64,000 nt of DNA from JAJISK01 sp046759185 (lineage in GTDB: Archaea > Thermoplasmatota > Thermoplasmata > RBG-16-68-12 > JAJISG01). The stretch spans positions 26,509 to 90,508 of the forward strand of contig JBHIBO010000002.1 of assembly GCA_046759185.1 (NCBI GenBank). Reading direction: 5' to 3'. The notes beneath the pieces were generated by a model, which saw only the letters and a program-made list of their open reading frames with translations, was not told the DNA's origin and did no database searches. Positions 1 to 8,487 of the stretch are shown one piece after another (the stretch's first letter is position 1; every line of letters starts with the position of its first letter). A program made the translations under genes and the position numbers.

Positions 1-101
1 CCTTGCCTACCTATACAGTATATTTTAGGCGGTCCGAAATCTCTAAATAGGACCCGAATCTCATCGCGGTTGCAGGTTTAGGCTATCCGAAAACAAGCGG
101 G
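1..101 (+). promoter_or_regulatory. Upstream region of the iron permease gene
   Basis: This short AT-richer stretch precedes the FTR1-like gene. It contains a TATA-like run (TATATTTTAG, about positions 18-27) and a second AT-rich patch (CTCTAAATAG, about 41-50). Either could serve as an archaeal promoter element. No open reading frame is visible. The 5' edge of the window cuts the region, so upstream context is unknown. Confidence 0.3.
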
Positions 102-1022
102 GTGAGGAAACTGGTTGTGGCGCAATACCTGCTGACCTTCCGTGAGGTGCTCGAAGCATCCTTGCTGACGGCCATCATCCTTTCCTACCTCGTGATGACC
201 GGTCGTGCCGGCATGAAGCGGTACGCATGGTATGGCATCTCTGTCGCCCTGGCCGTCAGCCTCCTCCTCGGGGTCTTCATCTTCCTGCTGTATGGAGGGC
301 TTTCCGAGGCAAACAGAATCCTCTTCGAGGGCGTCGCCGCCCTCATCGCCGTTGCCGTGCTTACATCGATGATCTTCTGGATGGCCCTCCAGGCCCGAAC
401 CATGAAGTCGCGTATCCAAGGACGCGTGGAAGCGGCCGCCACCAGAGGCGCGATCCTGGGAGTGGCTGCGGTGACCTTCATCCTGGTCTTTCGGGAGGGT
501 CTCGAGACGGTCCTCTTCCTCACCCCCTTCATGGTCATGGAAGTCTCGGAAACCATCCTCGGCGTGGTCCTGGGCGTCGGAGCCGGCCTCGCGCTGGCCT
601 ACGCTGTCTTCCGCTTCGGGATCCGACTTGACCTCCGTAAGTTCTTCTTCTTCACGAGCGTCCTCCTCATCCTTCTCGCGGGTGGCTTGTTCGGGTACGC
701 CATCCACGAGCTGATGGAATACGCCGCCATCCAGGGCGTGGATGCCGGATGGTGGGGACAGGCGGCGTACGTCCTGCCCTTCTCCGACGGCAGTCTCCTC
801 CACAACAAGGGCCTCGTTGGCTCGATCCTTGCGGTTCTCTTCGGCTACGACATCGACCCCGAGTGGGGGCGCGTTATCGCCCACGTCCTCTATCTCGCGG
901 TGGCCCTTCCCTTGGTCATCTTCATCCACGCCCGTCCCAACGCTGTCGCGATGCTCGGCGCGCGCTTCAGGAGCTTCCGGCGTTCTCTCGCGGTCCGTGG
1001 GCAGACTCCCCACGAGGATTGA
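102..1022 (+). CDS. FTR1-family high-affinity iron permease
   Basis: A 306-residue polytopic membrane protein with about seven hydrophobic helices. It carries the two REXXE-type iron-binding motifs of the FTR1/EfeU family: REVLE at residues 14-18 in the first helix and REGLE at residues 131-135 in a later helix. These acidic motifs are known in the family to bind iron during transport across the cytoplasmic membrane. The start is GTG; no ATG lies near the conserved first helix. No periplasmic oxidase or EfeO/EfeB-like partner is adjacent, so it may work alone or with a distant partner. Family assignment is strong; the exact oxidation state of the substrate is not visible. Confidence 0.88.
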   Translation: MRKLVVAQYLLTFREVLEASLLTAIILSYLVMTGRAGMKRYAWYGISVALAVSLLLGVFIFLLYGGLSEANRILFEGVAALIAVAVLTSMIFWMALQARTMKSRIQGRVEAAATRGAILGVAAVTFILVFREGLETVLFLTPFMVMEVSETILGVVLGVGAGLALAYAVFRFGIRLDLRKFFFFTSVLLILLAGGLFGYAIHELMEYAAIQGVDAGWWGQAAYVLPFSDGSLLHNKGLVGSILAVLFGYDIDPEWGRVIAHVLYLAVALPLVIFIHARPNAVAMLGARFRSFRRSLAVRGQTPHED

Positions 1023-1082
1023 AGGCTTCGATCGCCGGGATTCTCCCCAACGCTTTTCTCGCCCCTTCGTGTCCTCTCCCGG

Positions 1083-2255
1083 ATGACCATCGACGACTGG
1101 AAGGTTGACACGCTTGCCGCGCACTTGGCCCGACGCGGGGAACCGGGGCCCATGGTGGATCCCATCTCCGTGAGCGCCACGTACCGGTTGCGGGATGTGG
1201 AGGAGGGGGCCCGCTTCGCCCTGGAGAAAGCGCCCCTCGGGCTGTACGGGCGGTGGGGCATGCCCACGAATCGGGTTGTGGAGGACGCCTTGGCGGTCCT
1301 CGAAGGGGGAACCCACGCCCTCGTGACAGCCTCGGGTATGGGGGCCATCTCTCCCGCGATCCTGGCGCATGTATCCCAAGGCGACCACATCGTGGCCGGA
1401 AGGAGCCTGTACAGCGGCACCGCCGAGATGATGCTTCATACCCTCCCGCGTTTCGGGGTGGAGACCACCTTTGTCGATCCCACCCGTCCCGGCGCGTTTT
1501 CGGAGGCGGTTCGTGAGGAGACGGCGCTGGTGTACATCGAGACGCCAGCGAACCCCACCATGTTTCTGACGGACATGCAGGAGGCGGCCAAGGCGGCCCA
1601 CGAGGTGGGGGCGGTCGCCATGGCAGACAACACCTTCGCCTCCCCCATCAACCAGAGACCCCTGGACCATGGGGTCGACGTCGTCCTCCACTCCGCCACC
1701 AAGTATCTAGGGGGCCACGCAGACGTCACGGCGGGCGTGGTGGTGACCGCGGACCAGGGGTTGCATGAAGAGATCTGGGACATGTACAAGCTCCTGGGGC
1801 CCACCCTCGGGGCCGTGGACGCGTTCCTCATCGCCCGGGGCATCAAGACACTCCCTTTGCGCGTGCGCCGAGAGAACGCCACCGCGCAGGGGCTGGCCGA
1901 GTTCCTGACCGAGGATCCACGCGTGGCCACCGTTCACTACCCCGGCCTCCCCACCTTTCCCCAGCACGACCTCGCACGGCGCCAGATGCTGGGCTTCGGC
2001 GGTGTGTTCTCCTTCGACCTAGCGGGCGGCTACGAGGCGGCCGTCAGGTTCGCGGAGGGTGTGCAGGTGGCCAGTCTAGCCGTGAGCCTCGGGAGCGTGG
2101 AGACCCTAGTCGAGCACGCCGCGAGCATCACCCATGGGATGCTTACCCCGGAAGAACGTGCGGCGGCCGGAGTCGAAGACGGTCTCATTCGCGTGAGTGT
2201 AGGGCTGGAAGACCTCGAGGACCTGAAGGAAGACTTCGCTCAGGCCTTGGGCTAA
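1083..2255 (+). CDS. Cys/Met-metabolism PLP enzyme (cystathionine gamma-synthase/lyase family)
   Basis: A 390-residue fold-type I PLP enzyme of the trans-sulfuration family. The PLP-binding lysine is K207 in SATKYLGGHAD, and the cofactor phosphate contacts Y55 and R57 lie in LYGRWGMPT. Length matches cystathionine gamma-synthase, gamma-lyase and methionine gamma-lyase, which cannot be separated by eye. The likely role is interconversion of cysteine, homocysteine and methionine in the cytoplasm. Its 3' end overlaps the convergent MGMT gene by four bases. The ATG start has no clear ribosome-binding site. Confidence 0.85.
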   Translation: MTIDDWKVDTLAAHLARRGEPGPMVDPISVSATYRLRDVEEGARFALEKAPLGLYGRWGMPTNRVVEDALAVLEGGTHALVTASGMGAISPAILAHVSQGDHIVAGRSLYSGTAEMMLHTLPRFGVETTFVDPTRPGAFSEAVREETALVYIETPANPTMFLTDMQEAAKAAHEVGAVAMADNTFASPINQRPLDHGVDVVLHSATKYLGGHADVTAGVVVTADQGLHEEIWDMYKLLGPTLGAVDAFLIARGIKTLPLRVRRENATAQGLAEFLTEDPRVATVHYPGLPTFPQHDLARRQMLGFGGVFSFDLAGGYEAAVRFAEGVQVASLAVSLGSVETLVEHAASITHGMLTPEERAAAGVEDGLIRVSVGLEDLEDLKEDFAQALG

Positions 2256-2716
2256 TCCCCCTTCTCCAGGACCCCCTCGATCCGGAGGAGGTGGACCTTC
2301 CACTCGATGCCCGCGCTGAAACCGCCGAGGCGGCCAGTGCTCCTGATGACACGGTGGCAGGGCACGACCACGCAGGACCGGTTCTTGCTCAACGTGTAGG
2401 CCACGGCCCGGTGTGCCCGAGGCTGCCCCACCTCCTCCGCGATCTCCCGGTAGCTTCGGACCTCGCCGTAGGGGATGCGCTGCGTCGCCTGGAGGACGTT
2501 CACCTCGAAGGGCGTGTACCCGGAGAAGTCCACCGGGTAGTTGGAGAAGTCCACGGCCTCTCCCGCGAAGTAGCGCTCCAGGTCACGACTCAGGTCGGTG
2601 TCGGGATCGTCCCAGGAGCCGGTCATGTCGTCGGTCAGCACGATGCCCCGGACCCGATCGCCCTCCTCGCATACGTCCACGCGGCCAAGGTCCGTCTGGA
2701 GGGAGGTAACCTTCAT
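2252..2716 (-). CDS. ogt: Methylated-DNA--protein-cysteine methyltransferase (MGMT)
   Basis: A 154-residue O6-alkylguanine-DNA alkyltransferase. The suicide-acceptor motif PCHRV is present, preceded by a helix-turn-helix-like segment (YGEVRSYREIAEEVG) and followed by GRLGGFSAG, as in active MGMTs. It repairs O6-alkylguanine by transferring the alkyl group to the cysteine of PCHRV. I start at the ATG at 2716 (MKVTSL). A longer reading frame would run into the end of the upstream acetate-CoA ligase gene, and its extra residues look non-conserved. The gene is co-directional with that gene after 31 bp. A second, Cys-less alkyltransferase-like domain is found in the endonuclease V fusion at 47666-48589. 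Confidence 0.88.
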   Translation of the reverse strand: MKVTSLQTDLGRVDVCEEGDRVRGIVLTDDMTGSWDDPDTDLSRDLERYFAGEAVDFSNYPVDFSGYTPFEVNVLQATQRIPYGEVRSYREIAEEVGQPRAHRAVAYTLSKNRSCVVVPCHRVIRSTGRLGGFSAGIEWKVHLLRIEGVLEKGD

Positions 2717-2747
2717 CGTTTTTCGTATGTGGGCCCGAGACTTGAGG

Positions 2748-4871
2748 TTAACTGGTTCCCTCCGCGGCAAAGGCGGTCAGGAGCACTCGGGCGTCCACGA
2801 CCTTGCATCCCTTCCCCATCTCGAACACCAGATACGGGTTGATGTCGACTGCCTCGATCTCGGGGAAATCCTGGACGAGCTGCGAGAGGCGCTGCAGGCT
2901 CTCTGCCAGCTTCGCCACGTCCGAGGGGGGCTCGCCGCGCACCCCCTCCAGGATCGGGTAGCTCCGAATCCCCTGGACCATGCGAAGGGCATCCGCGTCG
3001 GTCATGGGGGTGAGCCGGAAGACGACGTCGTTGAGAACCTCGACGTAGATCCCGCCCAGGCCGAACACGAGCATCGGTCCGAACTTCTCGTCGAGGTTCA
3101 TGCCCATGATGGTCTCCTTGCCGCCACGGGCATACTCTTGGACGATCCACTCGTGGATCTCGAAGCCCTGGGTCGCCAACCGACGGGCCAGGGTGCGATG
3201 GTGTTTCCTGAGCTCCTCCTCGGTCCGGATGTCCAGCACCACCGCACCGTAGTCCGTCTTGTGGAGGATCTCGGGATGGAGGGCCTTGAGGGCCACCGGG
3301 TAGCCAATCTCGTTCGCCGCGTCCGCAGCCTCCGAGAGGCCGCCCACGAGGCGGGACTTGACGATTCGGAAGCCGTAGCACCGCAGGAGCTCCAGGGCTT
3401 CCATCTCATGCAGGTGCGTTCGGCCCTCTTGGACGGCGTCCCCGACGATCTCTCGCGATCGCTTCCTTCGGACCCGGAACTGTCGGTACTCGCCTTCCTC
3501 CCGCTCCAGGTACTCCTGGTAGCGCCGCATGGCGGCCAACGCACGGGCCGCGCCCTCGGGGAAGAGGTAGGTGGGGATGCCGTTCTCTACCAGCTCCGTC
3601 ACACCAGGGGACTGTTCCCCTCGCCCGAGGAAGGTGCTGACCACGGGCTTGGCCTGTTTCCGGGCGGTCCGCCAGATGGAGCGCGCCACGGCCACCTCGT
3701 CCTCCACAACGGGGGGGACGCTGATGGCGAGCAGCGCGTCCACGTTCGTGTCCTTCAGCACCGCCTCCACGGCCATGGCATACCGCTCCGCATCGGCGTC
3801 CGCAATCAGGTCCACGGGATTGACGGGACTTGCCTCCTCGGGAATGCGCGCCCGGAGGTAGTCGGTTGTCTTCTTGCTCAATTGGGCCGGCTTCATCCCC
3901 ACGCGCACGAGGGCGTCCATGGCCATGATGCCCGGTCCGCCGCCGTTGGTCACGACGGCCACCCGCCTTCCCTGGGGGAGCGGCTGCAGCGCGAAGGCGG
4001 CCCCCAGGTCAAAGAGCTCCTCGATGGTTTCCGCCCGGAGGACCCCCGTCTGTTCGAAGAGGGCCTGGGTGCCGATATCGGGACCGGCAAGGGCGCCCGT
4101 GTGGCTCGCCGCGGCGCGGCGACCGGCCTCGGTGCGTCCCGATTTCAGGGCAAGGATCGGTTTCGCCTTCGTCACCCGGCGGGCAATCGGCACGAACTCC
4201 CGTGGTTGCCCGAAGCTCTCGATGTAGAGGAGGATGAGATTCGTCTGTTCGTCGCCCTCGAGGTACTCGATAAACTCGTTCAAGGCGACGTCGGCGGCGT
4301 TCCCCAGGCTCACGAACTTCGAGAGGCCGACCCCCCGGTTCCGAGCCTGTTGCAGGATGGCGACGCCTAGGGCACCGCTCTGGGTCATGAACGCGATGTT
4401 CCCCCGGAGCGGCAGGATGGGCGAGAAGGTCGCATCCATCTGTACGCTGGCGTGGGTGTTGATGACCCCCATGCAGTTCGGGCCCACCATCACCATCCCA
4501 TGCTTCCGGACTAGGGCCTCCAGCCTCTCCTCGAGCTCACGGCCCTTCTCTCCGGTCTCGCTGAAGCCGGCGGTGATGACGATGAGTCCCTGGACACCCT
4601 TCTGACCGGCCTCTTCGACCACCTGCAGGACGTAGGCGGAGGGAACCACGATCACGGCCAGGTCTACGGGGTCTGGAATGTCCAAGAGGGAGGGATACGC
4701 CCGGATGGAGTGAACGGACGAAGCGCGGGGGTTCACGGGGTAGACGCGCCCCTTGAAACGGTACGCCAGAAGGCTGTGGAGGATCTCCCAACCCACCTTG
4801 CCCTCCGACCGGGAGGCCCCCACCACCGCAATCGACTGGGGGGAGAAGATGCTGTCGAGCCGATTCGCCAT
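2748..4871 (-). CDS. Acetate-CoA ligase (ADP-forming), fused alpha-beta subunits
   Basis: A single-chain ADP-forming acyl-CoA synthetase of about 707 residues. The N-terminal half has the CoA-binding and succinyl-CoA-synthetase-like domains, with the phosphorylated histidine H257 in ASHTGALAG. The C-terminal half is an ATP-grasp domain (GYPVALKALHPEILHKTD and following). In archaea this enzyme makes ATP from acetyl-CoA or other acyl-CoAs. I chose the third in-frame ATG, at 4871 (MANRLDS), because a TATA-like CTTAA box at 4896-4900 lies about 27 nt upstream, which fits a leaderless start. ATGs at 4883 and 4892 are alternatives. It follows the AMP-forming synthetase gene on the same strand after 58 bp. 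Confidence 0.9.
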   Translation of the reverse strand: MANRLDSIFSPQSIAVVGASRSEGKVGWEILHSLLAYRFKGRVYPVNPRASSVHSIRAYPSLLDIPDPVDLAVIVVPSAYVLQVVEEAGQKGVQGLIVITAGFSETGEKGRELEERLEALVRKHGMVMVGPNCMGVINTHASVQMDATFSPILPLRGNIAFMTQSGALGVAILQQARNRGVGLSKFVSLGNAADVALNEFIEYLEGDEQTNLILLYIESFGQPREFVPIARRVTKAKPILALKSGRTEAGRRAAASHTGALAGPDIGTQALFEQTGVLRAETIEELFDLGAAFALQPLPQGRRVAVVTNGGGPGIMAMDALVRVGMKPAQLSKKTTDYLRARIPEEASPVNPVDLIADADAERYAMAVEAVLKDTNVDALLAISVPPVVEDEVAVARSIWRTARKQAKPVVSTFLGRGEQSPGVTELVENGIPTYLFPEGAARALAAMRRYQEYLEREEGEYRQFRVRRKRSREIVGDAVQEGRTHLHEMEALELLRCYGFRIVKSRLVGGLSEAADAANEIGYPVALKALHPEILHKTDYGAVVLDIRTEEELRKHHRTLARRLATQGFEIHEWIVQEYARGGKETIMGMNLDEKFGPMLVFGLGGIYVEVLNDVVFRLTPMTDADALRMVQGIRSYPILEGVRGEPPSDVAKLAESLQRLSQLVQDFPEIEAVDINPYLVFEMGKGCKVVDARVLLTAFAAEGTS

Positions 4872-4929
4872 CACCGCTGCCATGGGAGGCATCCGCTTAA
4901 CCTTAGGGGAATGTGGATGCGGATCGCGG

Positions 4930-6927
4930 TCAGGTCGCCTCGAGCTCCCGAATCAAACGTTCGACCACCGAGGCATCAGCCAGCGTCGACGTGTCCCCGA
5001 TGTCGTCCAGTTGCCCCCCCGTCATCTTCCGGAGGATGCGTCGCATGATCTTCCCGGAGCGCGTCTTCGGTAGGTCGTCACAGAACTGGATCTTGTCCGG
5101 CGAGGCGATGGGACCAATGTCGTGTCGCACGGTCCCCACGAGGTCCTTCCGCAGCGCGTCGGAGGGTTCCACCCCTTCCCGGAGGACGACGTAGGCGTAG
5201 ATGCCCTGCCCCTTCACCTCGTGCGGATACCCCACCACCGCGGCTTCCACCACGCTGTCGTGGGAGACCAGGGCGCTCTCGACTTCCGCCGTGGCCAGGC
5301 GGTGGCCGGAGACGTTGAGCACGTCGTCAATGCGGCCCATGAGCCAGTAGAAACCGTCCTCATCGAGGCGGCAGCCATCGCTGGTGTAGAACGTTCCCGG
5401 GAACCGCTCGAAGTAGACCTCCCTGACCCGCTCGTTCTTCGGGTCCCCGTAGACTCCCCGGATCATGCCCGGCCATGGCTTCGTGATGACCAGGGCCCCG
5501 CCTTCGTTCACCTCGGCGGGGGTTCCATCCGAACGAAGGATCTGAGGTTCCACGCCGAAGAAGGGCTTCGAGGCGGAGCCGGGCTTCGTGGGGATGGCCC
5601 CCGGCAAGGGGGTGATGAGGATACCCCCGGTCTCCGTCTGCCACCAGGTGTCCATGATGGGAGACCGCTCCTTCCCGATGACCTCGTAGTACCACATCCA
5701 CGCCTCGGGATTGATGGGCTCCCCCACGGTCCCCAGGACCCGGAGGCTCGAGAGGTCATGCTTGTTCGCCCACTCGTCCCCTTGCCGCATTAGCGCGCGG
5801 ATGGCCGTGGGGGCGGTGTAGAACACGGTGACGCCATAGTCCTCCACAATCTTCCAAAACCGATCCGGCTGGGGGTACGTGGGCACCCCCTCAAACATGA
5901 GGACGGTCGCCCCCAGGGAGAGGGGGCCGTAGACGATGTAGGAGTGCCCGGTGATCCAGCCGATGTCCGCGGTGCACCAGTAGACGTCCTCGTCCCGCAG
6001 GTCGAAGACGAGCTTTGCCGTGAGGGTCACGTAGACCATGTAGCCGCCCGTGGTGTGCAGGACCCCCTTCGGCTTCCCGGTGCTTCCGCTCGTGTAGAGG
6101 ATGAAGAGGGGGTCCTCCGCGTCCATCTCCTCAGGCGGGCATTCCCCCACGGCCCGGTCGCTGGCCATCTCGTCATCCCACCAGAGGTCCCGCCCCTCCT
6201 GGAAGGGGACGTCGAGCCCCAGCCGCCGAACGACGAGGACGTGCCGGACATCCGGACACCCCTCGAGGGCGACCTCGGCGCTGTCCCTAGGCCGGATGAC
6301 CTTCCCGGCGCGCGTGTATCCGTCGGTCGTGATGAGGAACGTGGAGTGGCCATCCAGGATGCGGTTCCGCAGGGAATCCGCGCTGAAGGCCGAGAAGACG
6401 ACGGAGTGAATGGCGCCGATGCGCGCGCAGGCCAGCATGGCGATGGCGAGCTCGGGGATCATGGGGAGGTAGATGGTGACCGTGTCCCCGCGCCGGACCC
6501 CACGCCCCTTCAGGATGTTAGCGAGCTTGGTCACCTCCTCGTACAGTTGCTCGTAGGTGAAGGTCCGCCGGTCCTCCTCCCGTTCACCCTGCCAGATGAT
6601 CGCAGGCTTCGTTCCTCGTCCCTCCCGGAGGTGACGATCCAGGCAATTGTAGGTCGCGTTGAGCTTGCCGCCGGCGAAGTAGCGGACAAACGGCCCCTGG
6701 AACTCGCCCACCCGCTCAAAGTCGTACCAGAGGACCTCGTCCCACTTCCGGAACCACTCGAGGGTCTCCTCCGCCTGTCTGGCCCAGAAGGCCTCCGGGG
6801 TTTCCACGGAGTCCCGGTAGAGTTGCTCATACTCCTCCAGGCCACGGACGTGGGCCTCGTTGCGCAGCGCTCTGGGAGGGGGAAAGACCCGCTCCTCCCG
6901 GAACATCGAGGCAATCTCCCGTCCCAT
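4930..6927 (-). CDS. acsA: Acetyl-CoA synthetase (AMP-forming)
   Basis: A 665-residue ANL-superfamily enzyme. The nucleotide-binding loop YTSGSTGKPKG is intact, and the C-terminal catalytic lysine K626 sits in PKTRSGK, the site that is reversibly acetylated in other AMP-forming synthetases. It activates acetate to acetyl-CoA through acetyl-AMP. It is divergent from an AcuC-like deacetylase gene at 7027, which suggests control by lysine acetylation as in the Bacillus acsA/acuABC locus. The start is ATG at 6927; ATG at 6906 is possible. The next gene downstream is the ADP-forming synthetase, so acetate activation and acetyl-CoA cleavage lie side by side. Confidence 0.93.
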   Translation of the reverse strand: MGREIASMFREERVFPPPRALRNEAHVRGLEEYEQLYRDSVETPEAFWARQAEETLEWFRKWDEVLWYDFERVGEFQGPFVRYFAGGKLNATYNCLDRHLREGRGTKPAIIWQGEREEDRRTFTYEQLYEEVTKLANILKGRGVRRGDTVTIYLPMIPELAIAMLACARIGAIHSVVFSAFSADSLRNRILDGHSTFLITTDGYTRAGKVIRPRDSAEVALEGCPDVRHVLVVRRLGLDVPFQEGRDLWWDDEMASDRAVGECPPEEMDAEDPLFILYTSGSTGKPKGVLHTTGGYMVYVTLTAKLVFDLRDEDVYWCTADIGWITGHSYIVYGPLSLGATVLMFEGVPTYPQPDRFWKIVEDYGVTVFYTAPTAIRALMRQGDEWANKHDLSSLRVLGTVGEPINPEAWMWYYEVIGKERSPIMDTWWQTETGGILITPLPGAIPTKPGSASKPFFGVEPQILRSDGTPAEVNEGGALVITKPWPGMIRGVYGDPKNERVREVYFERFPGTFYTSDGCRLDEDGFYWLMGRIDDVLNVSGHRLATAEVESALVSHDSVVEAAVVGYPHEVKGQGIYAYVVLREGVEPSDALRKDLVGTVRHDIGPIASPDKIQFCDDLPKTRSGKIMRRILRKMTGGQLDDIGDTSTLADASVVERLIRELEAT

Positions 6928-6996
6928 CCGTCGTCCACCAGCGGTCCGCCAACATTTGGGAGGCTACTTGAATCCTTGGGGGTGCATCATACCCCA

Positions 6997-7003
6997 CTTT
7001 AAG
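6997..7003 (+). promoter_or_regulatory. TATA-like box of the AcuC-like gene
   Basis: CTTTAAG ends 24 nt before the GTG start at 7027 and no Shine-Dalgarno lies between, so a leaderless transcript is expected. The same spacing recurs at many genes in this window. Confidence 0.5.
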
Positions 7004-7026
7004 GCGGCCGCGCTCATCTCGATCCC

Positions 7027-8190
7027 GTGGCCAAATCCCCCTCCCTCCTCCTCTACGACGAGGGGTACCTGGACTACAACTTCGGACCGGCGCACCCCTT
7101 CCAGCAGGGCCGCGTCAAACTCGCCCGGGAACTCATCGACGGGGTGGGTCTCCTGGGACATCCGATGGCCCGGGAGGAGGCGGCCCTCCCCGCTTCCGAG
7201 GCACACCTCTTGCTCGCCCACGCCCCGGAGTACCTCGAGGTCGTGCAGCAGGCCGGCGAGAATCCCGCGACGGCGGGGATGCGCTACCTCGACTACGGCC
7301 TCGGGAGCGCCGACAACCCCATCTTCCCTCGCATGTACGAGGCCGCTGCCCTCCCCACAGGAGGTACCCTCGCTGCCGTCGACGCCGTGCGCCGGGGCGA
7401 GGCCCACAACGCCTTCAACCTCGGCGGCGGCTTTCACCACGCCCATCGCGCCCGGGCGTCGGGGTTCTGCATCTTCAACGACCTCTCGGTGGCCATCCAC
7501 CACCTCCTCCAGGAGGGCGTCTCACGGATCCTCTACCTCGACGTCGACGCCCACCACGGGGACGGGGTCCAATACGCCTTCTACGAGGACCCGCGGGTCC
7601 TGACCATCTCGCTCCACGAGGACGGTCGATACCTCTTCCCTGGGACGGGCTCTATCGACGAGGTGGGGGAGGGGGAGGGTGAGGGATACAGCGTCAACGT
7701 GCCCCTGCCCCCGCGGACCGGGGACGAGGCTTACCTCGATGCCTTCCGCGCCGTGGTGCCTCCCCTGGTCGAGGCCTTCGCGCCTGACCTCATCCTCAAC
7801 CAGTTCGGGATTGACACCTACGTCACCGATCCCCTGACGCACCTCGGCCTCGGCACGTCCGCCCATCGGGCCATCGCCCAAGAGGCCCGGGCTCTCGCGG
7901 ATCGGGTGTGTGGGGGACGATGGGTGGTGACGGGGGGCGGCGGCTACGAGCCCTCGGCCGTCGCGCGTGCATGGGCCCTCGTCTACGGGGTGATGCTCGG
8001 CGCCGGGATGGAGGACGCCATCCCCGAAGACGTGGCTTCGCTCCACCGCACCCTCTTTGGCGGCGACCTCGGGACAGGGGGCTTGGTCGACGATCCCCAA
8101 CCCTCGACCCCCGCGGCCGAACGGGCCTTGGAAGGGGTCCTCGATCGGGTGAAAGCAACGGTGTTCCCCTTCCACGGATTGGAGTCCTAG
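7027..8190 (+). CDS. Histone deacetylase / acetoin-utilization (AcuC)-like deacetylase
   Basis: A 387-residue arginase/deacetylase-fold protein. Zinc and catalytic motifs of class I/II HDACs are present: the HH pair in GGGFHHAHRA, the DVDAHHGDG zinc site, SLHEDGRYLFPGTG, the later Asp in FGIDTYVTDPLTHLG, and the GGGGY catalytic tyrosine loop. In Bacillus, AcuC deacetylates and activates AMP-forming acetyl-CoA synthetase. Here the gene is divergent from acsA, so that synthetase (K626) is the most obvious substrate; chromatin proteins cannot be excluded. The GTG start sits about 26 nt after a TATA-like box. Enzyme family is certain, substrate is inference. Confidence 0.88.
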   Translation: MAKSPSLLLYDEGYLDYNFGPAHPFQQGRVKLARELIDGVGLLGHPMAREEAALPASEAHLLLAHAPEYLEVVQQAGENPATAGMRYLDYGLGSADNPIFPRMYEAAALPTGGTLAAVDAVRRGEAHNAFNLGGGFHHAHRARASGFCIFNDLSVAIHHLLQEGVSRILYLDVDAHHGDGVQYAFYEDPRVLTISLHEDGRYLFPGTGSIDEVGEGEGEGYSVNVPLPPRTGDEAYLDAFRAVVPPLVEAFAPDLILNQFGIDTYVTDPLTHLGLGTSAHRAIAQEARALADRVCGGRWVVTGGGGYEPSAVARAWALVYGVMLGAGMEDAIPEDVASLHRTLFGGDLGTGGLVDDPQPSTPAAERALEGVLDRVKATVFPFHGLES

Positions 8191-8487
8191 GGGCCGCGGC
8201 TCGAGTGGGGAACGGGGTTGGCCTCCCTTGGGACAACGGTTATCGGGGAAAACGGTTAAATAAAAACCTCCGCATGCGCCGGCCGGGAATGCACTCTACG
8301 CGCCCCTCACTATCATCCCTGAGACTGGTGTCTCAACTGCTTTTAACCCCAAGCTTCAACGAGCGGCCCACGAGGCCGCGAGGCCACTTCATGGACTGGG
8401 ATGAGATGCGAGAAGGGACCCGTTTTCGGAGCGCCGCCTCGCACGGCGTGACTCCCCGTCTCCCTGCAGCACAAAGGTTGGTGAAGG
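8191..8487. other. Intergenic region upstream of the ARC-like ATPase gene
   Basis: About 300 bp without a convincing gene. It holds an AT-rich TATA-like patch GGTTAAATAAAAACC near 8246-8260, a perfect 6-bp inverted repeat at 8320-8335, and a second TATA-like TTTTAAC near 8340. A short reading frame starting at 8391 has no family resemblance and I do not call it. Either TATA-like patch would give the ATPase message a leader of roughly 115-200 nt. No tRNA or recognisable RNA gene was seen. Confidence 0.5.
8320..8346 (+). promoter_or_regulatory. Inverted repeat next to TATA-like element (possible operator)
   Basis: TGAGAC-TGGT-GTCTCA is a perfect 6-bp palindrome with a 4-nt centre. It ends about 4 nt before the TATA-like TTTTAAC. 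That places it where archaeal activators or repressors commonly bind around the BRE/TATA. It precedes the ARC-like ATPase, ligase and small-protein operon. No regulator gene is next to it, so function is inferred from position only. Confidence 0.3.

Noticed and set aside
78..1691. A 537-codon minus-strand frame opposite the iron permease and PLP-enzyme genes
   Set aside because: It spans two clear plus-strand genes, has repetitive Gly/Asp/Glu/Arg composition and no recognisable domain.
2598..4370. Long plus-strand frame opposite the ADP-forming acetate-CoA ligase
   Set aside because: Low-complexity antisense of a gene with clear catalytic motifs.
8391..8487. A possible upstream ATG start (MDWDEMREG) before the ATPase
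   Set aside because: The frame does not match the ATPase, and the ATG at 8488 has its own GGTGA site.
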